Assembly (NCBI GenBank): GCA_009692585.1
Contig: SHYX01000002.1
Location: 136,457 to 200,456, forward strand
From: Myxococcales bacterium
Lineage (GTDB): Bacteria; Myxococcota; UBA796; SXON01
Direction of reading: 5' to 3'
Length of the DNA stretch: 64,000 nucleotides
Both the position numbers and the translations under genes were made by a program. The notes beneath the pieces were generated by a model. The model saw only the letters and a program-made list of their open reading frames with translations. It was not told where the DNA came from and did no database searches. Numbering within the stretch: position 1 is the stretch's first letter; each line of letters starts with the position of its first letter. Positions 34,257 to 42,574 of this stretch are shown here, one piece after another.

Positions 34257-35999
34257 TCAGCGCCGTATCCTAAGCTTCTGCCCGGGGTAGATGGTGGTTC
34301 CCTTGATGCCGTTCCAGGACTTCAACTGGGCGACGCTGCAGTCGTACCGGGCAGCGATACTTCCTAGTGTATCGCCGCGTCTCACAGAGTGTGTCACGGA
34401 CTTGGCGGTTGCCGGCTTGGTGCGCGGCGTGTCCGCCTCGGGGACGGCTTCGGCGCCCTTCGTGGCTGTCTGAGTAGAAACCTTGAGTTTCTGTCCAGAT
34501 AGGATCGTGTCTCCCTGGAGATCGTTGAGCGCCTGCAGCTGGGCCACACTGACATCATATTTCGCCGCGATACCTGAGAGAGTGTCGCCCGAGCGCACCG
34601 TGTGGGTGCGGACAGGTCCGGGGCTTGGGGTGGGGGGACCCTCGCTGGTGGGCGCGGCGTTGGCGTTGGCCCCCGGCTTGTCACCCGGTCTGGCGGGCAC
34701 CAGCAACTCCTGGCCAATCTTGATCTTGCTCTTCGGCTTGAGGTGATTCAGGCGAGCGACGTCGTCGGCGCTCACCCCATATTTCTTGGCGATACTACCT
34801 AGGCTTTCTTTGCGTTTCACGATGTGTCGGACCAGCGTGACACGCTCGTCGGCGGGGACCTTGGCAAACTCGACCGCGAAACGTTCGCCGGTGCCAGGTG
34901 GCAGCCGCACCACCCACGATTCGACGTCGGGGGGCAGCGCCCAGCGGCGGAGTCCAGGATTGAGGTCCAGGAGCGCGTCTTCGGTGACGCCGGCGCTGCG
35001 GGCGATGATGTCGAGGCCGGTGGCGCCAGGAATCGTCGCTTCCTCGTAGGCGAAGGCCTCCTGATACGGCACGCCGACAAAACCGTACCGGTCCGGGTGT
35101 TTGCCGATGATGGCGGCCGCGATGAGCTTTGGAACGTAGTTCTGGGTTTCGCTGTGCAGCGCGCCCCGACTGACCAGGGTCCAGAAGTCGGTCGTGCCGT
35201 GGCGGCGGGTCTCCTTCATCACCCGACCTTCGCCCCCGTTGTAGCTGGCCCACGCCAGCCACCAGTCGCCTTCGAAGAGCTTGTTCAGGTAGCTCAGGTA
35301 ATCGAGCGCGGCGTGTGTCGCCTTGGTGGGGTCGCGACGGTCGTCGACCCACCAGTCCACCCTCAGATGGTACTGGCGCCCGGTGGCCGGCATGAACTGC
35401 CAGAGCCCGGCGGCCGAGGCGTAGCTGGTGGCGCTGGTGGTGAAGCCGCTCTCGATCATCGCCAGGTACACGAGATCCCTTGGCATGCCCCGCGCCTCGA
35501 TCTCGGCGTGCATCATCGGCAGCCAACGCGTGGAGCGCATCAGATAGCGTCCGAAATACTTGCGGCCATTGCCGAGGAAGTACATCATCCACTTCTTGAC
35601 GGCGTCGTTGACCACCACCGGGATGTCGAATTCTGACGGGTCGATCCGCTCGAGATGCAACGGGTCGAGTTGGGTGGCGCCCAGCGGGTCCAAGTAGAAC
35701 TCGACGGGCGCGTCGGCAGCGAGTCCGCCGGTGTAGCCCAGCTCCGCGGACCGCTCGGACGCGAGCTCCTTGGACGATTCGCGCGTTGTTTCGCCGCCGG
35801 CCTCGTCAGGTTCGTCCTGCGGCAGGCCCTCGGGCTCGTCCGGCTCGAGGGCGGGCGCATCCACGTCGGGCGTCGCGGGCGCCAGGGCGTCGGCAGGGGT
35901 CAGTAACGGCCGGTCGCTTGCCGCGGCGGGGGCGATCGCGAACGCGAGCAGCGCTGGGAGGGCCCAGAGGGGGGGGGCCCGGGGAGGGGAGGGGGGCAT
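34257..35999 (-). CDS. MltD-like lytic transglycosylase with three LysM domains
   Basis: A 580-residue exported muramidase. A signal sequence (residues 1-28, proline-rich start) is followed by an acidic linker of about 60 residues. An SLT domain follows with catalytic Glu183 in LAMIESGF, plus AAGLWQFMPATGRQY and ASYNGGEGRV. Three LysM repeats occupy about 390-440, 465-510 and 533-580, binding peptidoglycan. A C9 tract (plus-strand G9 at 35969-35977) lies inside the signal-peptide codons, where slippage would shift the frame. The longer open frame to 37322 is a shadow of the divergent regulator. Confidence 0.92.
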   Translation of the reverse strand: MPPSPPRAPPLWALPALLAFAIAPAAASDRPLLTPADALAPATPDVDAPALEPDEPEGLPQDEPDEAGGETTRESSKELASERSAELGYTGGLAADAPVEFYLDPLGATQLDPLHLERIDPSEFDIPVVVNDAVKKWMMYFLGNGRKYFGRYLMRSTRWLPMMHAEIEARGMPRDLVYLAMIESGFTTSATSYASAAGLWQFMPATGRQYHLRVDWWVDDRRDPTKATHAALDYLSYLNKLFEGDWWLAWASYNGGEGRVMKETRRHGTTDFWTLVSRGALHSETQNYVPKLIAAAIIGKHPDRYGFVGVPYQEAFAYEEATIPGATGLDIIARSAGVTEDALLDLNPGLRRWALPPDVESWVVRLPPGTGERFAVEFAKVPADERVTLVRHIVKRKESLGSIAKKYGVSADDVARLNHLKPKSKIKIGQELLVPARPGDKPGANANAAPTSEGPPTPSPGPVRTHTVRSGDTLSGIAAKYDVSVAQLQALNDLQGDTILSGQKLKVSTQTATKGAEAVPEADTPRTKPATAKSVTHSVRRGDTLGSIAARYDCSVAQLKSWNGIKGTTIYPGQKLRIRR

Positions 36000-36029
36000 G
36001 GAAGCGGGGGCAACAGGATAACTGGTCCG

Positions 36030-37220
36030 GTGCTGATCTTCGCCACAGACCGAGAAACTTGTCGGGAGCGTTGGCTGCCCAGTCTGGCCACGGGTCGGTG
36101 GGCGCTCGCGACGGTGGCGGACTGGCCGTCCCTCTTGGTCCGGCTCGTCCAGCCGCGGGTGGGAATGCTCGTGGTAGATCCTGAGCTTCCAGGACTTCGC
36201 CCAGCTCTTCTCATCGATCTCGCCGCCTCGTTGCCTCATCGGCCGCTGCTCCGTGCGGTTGATCAACCCCTTCCGGGCATCCCGGTCATCCCCTCCCGCC
36301 CTGCGGCGTTGCATGCGCTGCTCGTGCGCCGGCTGGCGCGGGGTGCGCGCGATGAGCTGCACGGGCGGCTCATCCACAGCGGGCTGGGCGCCGCGGCCGA
36401 GCGGCTGGTCTCGCTGGCTGCCGCGGCGGAGGGTCCTGTCATCGTCCTGGGCGCGCGGGGAACGGGAAAGGAACAGCACGCTCGGCTGATTCACGACCTC
36501 GCCGGTGGCCCCGGCCCCTTCGTGATCCTCGAGCCAGGCGAAACGGTTCGGAGCGAGCCGAAGGCGGGCACGGCCTACTTCGAGTCGGCCCACCTGGTGC
36601 CGGATCTGGCGGAACGGGTGCGCGAAGCGGAGCGAGCCGGCTGGCGGGTGATTGCCGCGGCGCGGACGTCCATCGAGATCCCGGGTGCGCTGGTTCTGAG
36701 CCTCGCGCCGTTGCGTGAGCGCCCGGGGTCGATCGTCCCGCTGACCCACCACTTCCTGGACCTTCACGCCCGCCGCCTGGGCACCCCGCGTCGGCGCTTC
36801 GATCGGCGCCTGCTCTCGCTGCTGCAGGCCTGGAGTTGGCCCCTCAACGAGCGGGAGCTCGATCGATTCGTTCACGACGTGCTCGGGGAGGTCGACGGGC
36901 CGCTGGTCCGTGCGGCGTCGTTGCCGCCGACCCTGCGCGCCCGACTCGACCCGGCGGCCCCGGCCCCGGGCACGGATCTGGAGGGTTTCGAAGAGACGGT
37001 CGCGGCCCGCCTCGCCGCGGTGGTGTCGAACTGGCACGCCGACTCGGGCACCGCGCTCAACGCCCTCGTGGTGGACGCCACCGAGCGCGCCCTCTATCGG
37101 CTGGTCCTGGCGCGGACCCAAGGCAATCGAAAAGCGGCGGCTGGAATCCTGGGCGTTGCCCGCAACACCCTCCATGCGCGACTGGCGCGGCTGGGCGTCA
37201 GCGTCGCATTGCCCGAATGA
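36030..37220 (+). CDS. degenerate NtrC-type (AAA+/Fis) regulator
   Basis: A 396-residue protein with the layout of sigma-54 activators but reduced. A receiver-like N-terminus (1-100) is followed by a P-loop VLGARGTGKEQHARLIH at about 139-155. A shortened AAA+ region has the LAPLRERPGSIVPLTHHFLD helix and LQAWSWPLNERELDRFV. A C-terminal Fis-type helix-turn-helix (RTQGNRKAAAGILGVARNTL) closes it. The GAFTGA loop that contacts sigma-54 is missing, so it is probably a DNA-binding regulator that no longer activates sigma-54. It is divergent from the lytic transglycosylase and overlaps the thiE-like gene tail by 23 bases. Confidence 0.8.
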   Translation: MLIFATDRETCRERWLPSLATGRWALATVADWPSLLVRLVQPRVGMLVVDPELPGLRPALLIDLAASLPHRPLLRAVDQPLPGIPVIPSRPAALHALLVRRLARGARDELHGRLIHSGLGAAAERLVSLAAAAEGPVIVLGARGTGKEQHARLIHDLAGGPGPFVILEPGETVRSEPKAGTAYFESAHLVPDLAERVREAERAGWRVIAAARTSIEIPGALVLSLAPLRERPGSIVPLTHHFLDLHARRLGTPRRRFDRRLLSLLQAWSWPLNERELDRFVHDVLGEVDGPLVRAASLPPTLRARLDPAAPAPGTDLEGFEETVAARLAAVVSNWHADSGTALNALVVDATERALYRLVLARTQGNRKAAAGILGVARNTLHARLARLGVSVALPE

Positions 37221-37746
37221 CCGCTCGCGGATCGGCGGCCGTCCAGATGGCGCCGACGGCCGCCCATCCCGCCGCGCCGGCGGCGCGGACGCCATCAAGG
37301 TTATCTTGGTCGATCCCACCAATCGCCACGATCGGTGCCGACGTCGCCCGAACCGCTGCCGTCAGGTGCGCGAGCCCCCGCGGAGTCCAGACGCTCAGCT
37401 TGGTCCTGGTTGCAAAGACGGGTCCGAAGCCGATGTAAACCGCGTCCCGCTCCACTTCGACTTGCGCGAGCGTGTGGGTGCTGCGCCCATGAGGCCCGCG
37501 GCTCGGACCGTCGGTATCGCCGAGGTGGGCGCACAGCCCGAGCTCCGCGGCGAGGTCTGCGTCGTCGTTGACGATGATCGTGGAGCCCAGCCCACCGCAT
37601 GCGAGCGCAAGCTGGCGTACGGCGTCGCGGGGCCAGCCCTTGCAGCGCAACTGGATGGGCGAGACGCCCTCTTCGGCCAGGAGCGTGGCCTGCGCCAGCG
37701 GGTCGCCGAACGCGGCGTCGGCGATTCCGTACAGCCCCCTGATCAC
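37198..37746 (-). CDS. thiE: thiamine-phosphate synthase-like protein (ThiE/TenI)
   Basis: A 182-residue TIM-barrel protein. LRCKG, IIVNDDADLAAELG, AHLGDTDGP, YIGFGPVFATRTK and VAIGGI are the phosphate and pyrimidine binding motifs of ThiE/TenI. ThiE joins HMP pyrophosphate and thiazole phosphate to thiamine phosphate. It is short for ThiE (about 210), so the non-catalytic TenI type is possible. The GTG start at 37746 overlaps the pabB stop (GTGA). The glycine-oxidase gene thiO lies 3 kb away, supporting thiamine synthesis. Confidence 0.8.
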   Translation of the reverse strand: MIRGLYGIADAAFGDPLAQATLLAEEGVSPIQLRCKGWPRDAVRQLALACGGLGSTIIVNDDADLAAELGLCAHLGDTDGPSRGPHGRSTHTLAQVEVERDAVYIGFGPVFATRTKLSVWTPRGLAHLTAAVRATSAPIVAIGGIDQDNLDGVRAAGAAGWAAVGAIWTAADPRAVIRAMRR

Positions 37747-38921
37747 AGCGCGGCCAGGAGCCGTTCGGCCTTCAGCCGCGCCTCGGCGAGCTCGCGGACG
37801 GGGTCGCTCCCGAGGACGATGCCGGAGCCGGTCTGCACGTGGGCCTCGTCGCCCAGAAAGCTGATGGTGCGGATGGCGACGTTGAGATCCGCCGCGCGCT
37901 CGCCAAACCACCCCACGGTGCCGCAGTAAACCCCGCGGGGGCACGGCTCCAGCGCCCGGATGATCTCCATGGCGGCCACGCGGGGGGCTCCGGTGACACT
38001 CCCGGGAGGAAAGAGCGCCGAGAACGCGTCCCACGGGTCCTTCCCCTGGGCGAGCGTGGCCTCGACCCTCCGCATGGCATGCCAGAGGTGGCCGATGCGT
38101 CCGACCCGGCGTGGTCCGGTGAGCACCGTCCCGGGCTCGGCGACGCGGCCGAGGTCGCTCCGGACGAGGTCGACGATCATCGTCAGTTCGGCCTTTTCCT
38201 TGCGGCTCGTCAGCAGGGCGCGGCGCGAGTCGGCGCCGGAGGCGGTCCCCTTGATGGGCACCGAGAGCACCCGTCGGCCGCGGGCGCGCAACAGCAGCTC
38301 AGGGGAGTTGCTGACCACGGCACCCGCCCCCGTGTCGATGAACACGGCGCGGCGAGCACGGTTGCCTCCGAGCAGGCGCAACCACGTCCGGAGCGGGTCG
38401 AGGCGGCCGCGGACGACGACCCTGCGGGAGAGATTGACCTGGTAGACGTCCCCCCGACGCAGGTGGCCGAGGATGGCGTGCACGCCGCTGAGGAACCCGT
38501 CGTCGTCGGGTTCCTGGATGGTCAGCACGGATCGCGGCTCGGAGGGGGGGAGCGCGTCGGACTCGGGAATCGGGCGACCGCGAGCGAAGGTCGGGCGGCC
38601 GGCGCCGTCGAAGATCACCACCTCGCCGATGGTACCCCACCAGGCGTCGGGCAGGAGCCGGGGGCCGATCGGTGCGGGCATGCGCTCGAAGCCGGCCCCG
38701 GCCTCGTACCCGAACCAGCCGACACTCCCCGTCGCCCAAGGGGCAGCACTGTCGGCTTCCGGCGCGCCACCCGGAGACGCCCGGGGGGTGTGGCGACAGT
38801 CCCCACCCAAAAGTTGTCCCACGATGGTGCCCACCGAGCCAAAGTCAGCCCAAAACGCGGGTCCTTCGTCGTGAAAGCGACGCCACGCTGCCAGCGCGAC
38901 GGCGGTGGTGTTTGCCGGCAT
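37743..38921 (-). CDS. pabB: aminodeoxychorismate synthase component I PabB
   Basis: PabB turns chorismate and ammonia into aminodeoxychorismate for folate. The 392-residue protein lacks the long N-terminal part of TrpE. The core has YQVNLSRRVVV, SNSPELLLRARGRRVLSVPIKGT (the PIKGT lysine marks PabB rather than TrpE), ELTMIVDLVRSDLGR and PPGSVTGAPRVAAMEII. The ATG at 38921 is divergent from the multidomain regulator. Together with folC this puts folate steps in two places in the window. Confidence 0.9.
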   Translation of the reverse strand: MPANTTAVALAAWRRFHDEGPAFWADFGSVGTIVGQLLGGDCRHTPRASPGGAPEADSAAPWATGSVGWFGYEAGAGFERMPAPIGPRLLPDAWWGTIGEVVIFDGAGRPTFARGRPIPESDALPPSEPRSVLTIQEPDDDGFLSGVHAILGHLRRGDVYQVNLSRRVVVRGRLDPLRTWLRLLGGNRARRAVFIDTGAGAVVSNSPELLLRARGRRVLSVPIKGTASGADSRRALLTSRKEKAELTMIVDLVRSDLGRVAEPGTVLTGPRRVGRIGHLWHAMRRVEATLAQGKDPWDAFSALFPPGSVTGAPRVAAMEIIRALEPCPRGVYCGTVGWFGERAADLNVAIRTISFLGDEAHVQTGSGIVLGSDPVRELAEARLKAERLLAAL

Positions 38922-38923
38922 GG

Positions 38924-38950
38924 TTGCCGTTTGCCTCAGGTTCCTATAAT
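38924..38950 (+). promoter_or_regulatory. sigma-70-type promoter for the pseudo-receiver gene
   Basis: A perfect TATAAT lies at 38945-38950, rare in this G+C-rich sequence, with TTGCCG at 38924-38929 as a -35 candidate across a short 15-base spacer. The predicted transcript would start about 15 bases before the GTG at 38972. The region also overlaps the leader of the divergent pabB gene. Confidence 0.55.
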
Positions 38951-38971
38951 TCGGCCGGGCGTGCGACCAAA

Positions 38972-40807
38972 GTGAAACTGCTCATCGTCGACGAAGATCC
39001 GAATTTCGCCCGGATCCTCGCGACCGTACTCGGCGGCGACGGTCACGATGTCGTCGTCGTGGACGATCATCGGCTCGCATCGACGATGCTCGCTCGCTTC
39101 GGCCCGGACCTCTTGCTGCTGAGCGTGGACTCGCGCGCCCCTCAGTCCCTGGGGCTCCTCGCCAACTATCGGGAGCTTCCCGGCGGCCGGGGGGCGTCGG
39201 TGATCGCGATGGTCTCGGCCGACGACAGGGTCGTCCGGGACGCCTGCGTGCAGAGCCAAGCCAGCCACGTCCTGGTGCGCCCGTTCTCGGTCTTGGACCT
39301 CGCGGAGCGGGTCCGCGGACTGGCAGTCGGTCGAGGTGTCAGTCGGGACGCGCAGTTGGTCGCGCGCAGCCTCGACCTGGCCAATCTGTCGCGAATCACG
39401 AGGTTGTGGGCCCGCCGTGCCACGGGAGCCGTACGGCTGTCGGATGACGATGGCCGGGAGTGGGTCACCGTGGTGGACGGCGGGCCTGTCGAGACCACCG
39501 GTGTCGAGGCCTTGCGCCGGGCGCTGCGCGGGGGAGACGTCGAGTTTAACGCCCGCGATGTCGGCGGCACTGGAGCGCGCGCGCAGTTGGGGGCCATGTT
39601 GTGGGAAGAAGCGAGCGCCGCCGAGGGCGGCGGGACACCGCTGACCCGTTCGGTCGTGCTCGTGCCCACCCGACTGACGGAGGCCGCGGCGGAGCTACCC
39701 CTGCCCGAGGACGCCCGCCGGCTGCTCGCGAGCCTGGTCGGTCCCAGCGGTTTTGGACGGGCGGTGGATCACCAGGGGCTTGACGCCGCGGTGGTGCAGG
39801 CGTGCGTCAGGCCCCTGGTGGCGCTCGGGATGTTGATCGTCCAAGAGGCACCGCCGATGCCGACCGCCTACGCAACCGCGTTGGGTCAGACCCCGGTCGT
39901 CGAGGATCGACAGGTCGGCTCGATCAGCAGCGTCCGGACGGCGAACGGCGAGGGCATCCGGTCGGCGCCGCCTCGTCAGACGTGGTCACGGCCCCCGACC
40001 TCCGCGGCGCCGGTGTTGTCGCCGGCACCGCTCCGCCCCCCGCCCCCGGTATTGTCGCCGGCACCGCTCCGCCCCCCGCCCCCGGTATTGTCGCCGGCAC
40101 CGCTCCGCCCCCCGCCCCCGGTATTCCGCGGCCTGCCCGCGGTGGCCGCTCCTGATCCCGATGCAGTTCGAAAGCGGCTCCGGCGGGAGCTGGATCTCCT
40201 GCGGAACAGCGATGGTTGGGTGGTGCTCGGTGTGCCACGCGATGCCGAGCCCGCGTTGGTTCAGGCGGCGGGCGAACGGATGCGCAGCCGCTATCAGGGC
40301 ATCGCTGATGCCAACACCGGCGAAACCCAGGAGCTCGCGCTGGCCATGCTCCGCCGCGTCACCGAGGCGTTGGCGGCGGTTGTCGCCCTGGCGGCGCCCG
40401 CCACCGGGGACGCCGATGACCAGCCGGGAGACGACGCGTTCCGCGCTGGCCTGCGAGCGATGACTCAGGGTGACTGGACCGTGGCTGACCGGCGATTCCT
40501 CGCCGCACGCGACCAGAATCTCGACAGCGCCCGCAACCTCGCCCACCTAGGCTGGGCTCGAGCACACAACACCGCCTACGCAGCAGAAGAGAGAAGGACC
40601 GAGGCGCTCGACCTGCTGCTGCTGGCGGAACAGTTCGCGCCCGAGTACGCCGACGGTCAGTATTTCCTGGCGATGATCCTCCATGAGGCGGGGGACAACG
40701 AGGCGGCGTTGCGGCGGTTGCGCCGGGCACTGAAGGCCGAGCCGGACCATGTCGCCGCGGGCGGGCTGGCGCGGAAGCTCCGCCGACCGGTACCTCCTCC
40801 GCGTTAG
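38972..40807 (+). CDS. pseudo-receiver, PATAN/DUF4388-like, J-like and TPR regulator
   Basis: A 611-residue cytoplasmic protein. Residues 1-115 form a receiver (KLLIVDEDPNFARILATVL), but the phosphoacceptor Asp is Ser51 and the KPF lysine is Arg (VRPFS), so it is probably not phosphorylated. A PATAN/DUF4388-like domain follows (about 130-190: ITRLWARRATGAVRLSDDDG), then a proline-rich hinge with three copies of PVLSPAPLRPPP. Next come a J-domain-like segment (WVVLGVPRDAEPALVQAAGERM) and C-terminal TPR helices. The GTG start follows a TATAAT promoter. This design suggests protein-protein signalling. The target is unknown. Confidence 0.75.
   Translation: MKLLIVDEDPNFARILATVLGGDGHDVVVVDDHRLASTMLARFGPDLLLLSVDSRAPQSLGLLANYRELPGGRGASVIAMVSADDRVVRDACVQSQASHVLVRPFSVLDLAERVRGLAVGRGVSRDAQLVARSLDLANLSRITRLWARRATGAVRLSDDDGREWVTVVDGGPVETTGVEALRRALRGGDVEFNARDVGGTGARAQLGAMLWEEASAAEGGGTPLTRSVVLVPTRLTEAAAELPLPEDARRLLASLVGPSGFGRAVDHQGLDAAVVQACVRPLVALGMLIVQEAPPMPTAYATALGQTPVVEDRQVGSISSVRTANGEGIRSAPPRQTWSRPPTSAAPVLSPAPLRPPPPVLSPAPLRPPPPVLSPAPLRPPPPVFRGLPAVAAPDPDAVRKRLRRELDLLRNSDGWVVLGVPRDAEPALVQAAGERMRSRYQGIADANTGETQELALAMLRRVTEALAAVVALAAPATGDADDQPGDDAFRAGLRAMTQGDWTVADRRFLAARDQNLDSARNLAHLGWARAHNTAYAAEERRTEALDLLLLAEQFAPEYADGQYFLAMILHEAGDNEAALRRLRRALKAEPDHVAAGGLARKLRRPVPPPR
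40010..40117 (+). repeat. 36-base tandem repeat, three units
   Basis: Three near-identical 36-base units encode PVLSPAPLRPPP and form the hinge between the DUF4388-like and J-like parts of the regulator. The first unit has GTG in place of GTA for valine. The repeat can change length in frame. It is not a CRISPR array, because there are no spacers. Confidence 0.9.
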
Positions 40808-40815
40808 GCCGTCGC

Positions 40816-41805
40816 ATGGCAGTCGTGGTGGTCGGCGGGGGACTGGTCGGGCTTGCGGTCGCGCTCGAGCTGGCCCGGCGGGACGTCGCCGTCACCTGCC
40901 TTGAGCGGGCGGTGCCGGGGGCCGAGGCCTCCAGCGCCGCGGCGGGGATCCTCGCCCCGCGGGTCGAGGCGCACGGGGACGCGGCGGTGCGGGCGCTCGG
41001 CGTGCGGTCACTCGCCATGTACGAGGCGTGGCTTGATTCGCTGGGGACGAGCGTGGGCTTCCGTCGTTCCGGAGCGCTGGTCGTCGGCGACGTCGCGCCG
41101 GACGAGGAGGCGGTGTCCGTCCAGGGGACGCAGCTGGCCCGATTGGCGCCGGGACTCGCGGCGCGGCGCGCCTGGTGGCTGGCCGACGAAGCGCTCGTCG
41201 ACACCCGTCGCCTCGTCGGCGCGGTACGGGAGGCCGCCAACGCCGCGGGAGTGTGTTTCCGCGCGGCGACCGTCCATGGCGTCGGGCGAGGCGGCCTCTG
41301 GCTTGTGGATGGCGAGCACATCCCCGGCGAAGTGGTCGTCTGCGCGGGGGCCTGGAGCGCTCTGGTCGGTGGGCTCGAGGAGATGCCGATTCGTCCGGTG
41401 CGCGGCCAGCTGGTCGCGTTGGGTGACCTCGAGGTGACCTCGGCGGTCGTCTTCGGCGCGGGCGGTTACCTCGTGCCGCGTCACGATGAGTTGGTCGCGG
41501 GCTCGACGGTGGAGGACGTCGGCTTCGCGCGCGGCGTCACGGCCGCGGGTGTCCGCGACATCCTCGACCACGCCATCGGCCTGGTCCCGTCGCTGGGCAC
41601 GGCCCCGCTCCTTCGCACCTGGTCCAACTTTCGGCCGGGTTCGCCGGATGGGAGGCCGATGGTGGGGGCACGTGCGGGCGTCTGGCTCGCCTCGGGGCAC
41701 TACCGCAACGGGGTGCTGCTCGCGCCGCTGACGGCTCAACTCCTGGTGAACGCGATGCTCTCGGGGGACCCACTTCCGGCGGCGTGGGCTCCCGATCGCT
41801 TTTGA
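40816..41805 (+). CDS. thiO: FAD-dependent glycine oxidase ThiO-like
   Basis: A 329-residue D-amino-acid-oxidase-fold protein. The FAD GxGxxG motif is VVVGGGLVGLAVALEL (residues 5-20), ASSAAAGILAP is the FAD phosphate-binding segment, and GHYRNGVLLAPLTA is the C-terminal ThiO signature. ThiO oxidises glycine to iminoglycine for the thiazole of thiamine. It starts nine bases after the regulator stop. A related amino-acid oxidase is possible, but the thiE-like gene nearby supports thiamine synthesis. Confidence 0.85.
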   Translation: MAVVVVGGGLVGLAVALELARRDVAVTCLERAVPGAEASSAAAGILAPRVEAHGDAAVRALGVRSLAMYEAWLDSLGTSVGFRRSGALVVGDVAPDEEAVSVQGTQLARLAPGLAARRAWWLADEALVDTRRLVGAVREAANAAGVCFRAATVHGVGRGGLWLVDGEHIPGEVVVCAGAWSALVGGLEEMPIRPVRGQLVALGDLEVTSAVVFGAGGYLVPRHDELVAGSTVEDVGFARGVTAAGVRDILDHAIGLVPSLGTAPLLRTWSNFRPGSPDGRPMVGARAGVWLASGHYRNGVLLAPLTAQLLVNAMLSGDPLPAAWAPDRF

Positions 41806-41862
41806 GCTGCCGCTGTGCGGCCGGGCCTTCGGTGCGTAGCTTCCACGGACACGGAGACCCAC

Positions 41863-42510
41863 GTGCCCGCTTGGTCCGCTGCACTGAGGCGCAATTTTCT
41901 CGCCGGTCTGCTCGCCCTGTTGCCCCTCTTCATCACCTGGAAGGTGCTCTCCCTGGTGTTCGGGACCATCGACGGGGTCCTCGGCCCCCGAGCCGACGCG
42001 CTCCTGTCGCTCGCTGTCGGTCGGCCAATGCACATCCCAGGCATGGGTCTGGTCGCGACAGTCATCGTAATCCTGTTCATCGGCATGATGGCGAACCTCA
42101 TGGTCTTCAAGCGCATCCTTGTGTGGATGGAAGAGGGGATTGAGCGCCTTCCTGTGGTCCGATCCCTATATGCTGCGTCGCGACAGATCGTGGCGCCCTT
42201 CGCTGGCGAGGCGCGGCTCCCGTTCTCGAAGGTGGTCATGGTCGAGTACCCGATGGCCGGTCGGTGGACGCTCGGCCTCGTCGCCAAGGACCGGGCAACC
42301 AGTGACCCGGAGGATGACCGCGTGGTGGTCTTCTTCCCCAGCAACCATCTACATCTTGGCTACCCGGTGGTGCTGTCGCGGCATGCAATCCAGGAGATCG
42401 ACATGGAGGTCGAGGACGCGGTCAAGTTCTTCGTCTCGTGCGGCGTCGTCGGCGACGACAGGCTGCTGCTGAGCGGGGGCGTGCCGTTGCAACTCGGGCG
42501 CCGCCCCTGA
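41863..42510 (+). CDS. DUF502-family membrane protein
   Basis: A 215-residue protein starting at GTG 41863. Two membrane segments (about 12-35 and 60-85) flank a short loop. A conserved soluble part follows (IERLPVVRSLYAASRQIVAPF, FFPSNHLHLGYPVVLSRHAI), typical of DUF502. The family's biochemical role is unknown. The spacer to the convergent mrp gene (42511-42574) shows no clear hairpin with a T-run. Confidence 0.85.
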   Translation: MPAWSAALRRNFLAGLLALLPLFITWKVLSLVFGTIDGVLGPRADALLSLAVGRPMHIPGMGLVATVIVILFIGMMANLMVFKRILVWMEEGIERLPVVRSLYAASRQIVAPFAGEARLPFSKVVMVEYPMAGRWTLGLVAKDRATSDPEDDRVVVFFPSNHLHLGYPVVLSRHAIQEIDMEVEDAVKFFVSCGVVGDDRLLLSGGVPLQLGRRP

Positions 42511-42574
42511 GCCGCGTGCGGAGGGTGCGAACCAGCGCCTCGTCCTCCCGGAGCGCCCGAAACGCCGAACCCTC

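Noticed and set aside
37746..37830. TPP riboswitch for thiE
   Set aside because: The upstream sequence is pabB coding DNA, with no leader.
40010..40117. Possible CRISPR array
   Set aside because: Three contiguous 36-base units without spacers, in frame within a gene, encoding a proline hinge.
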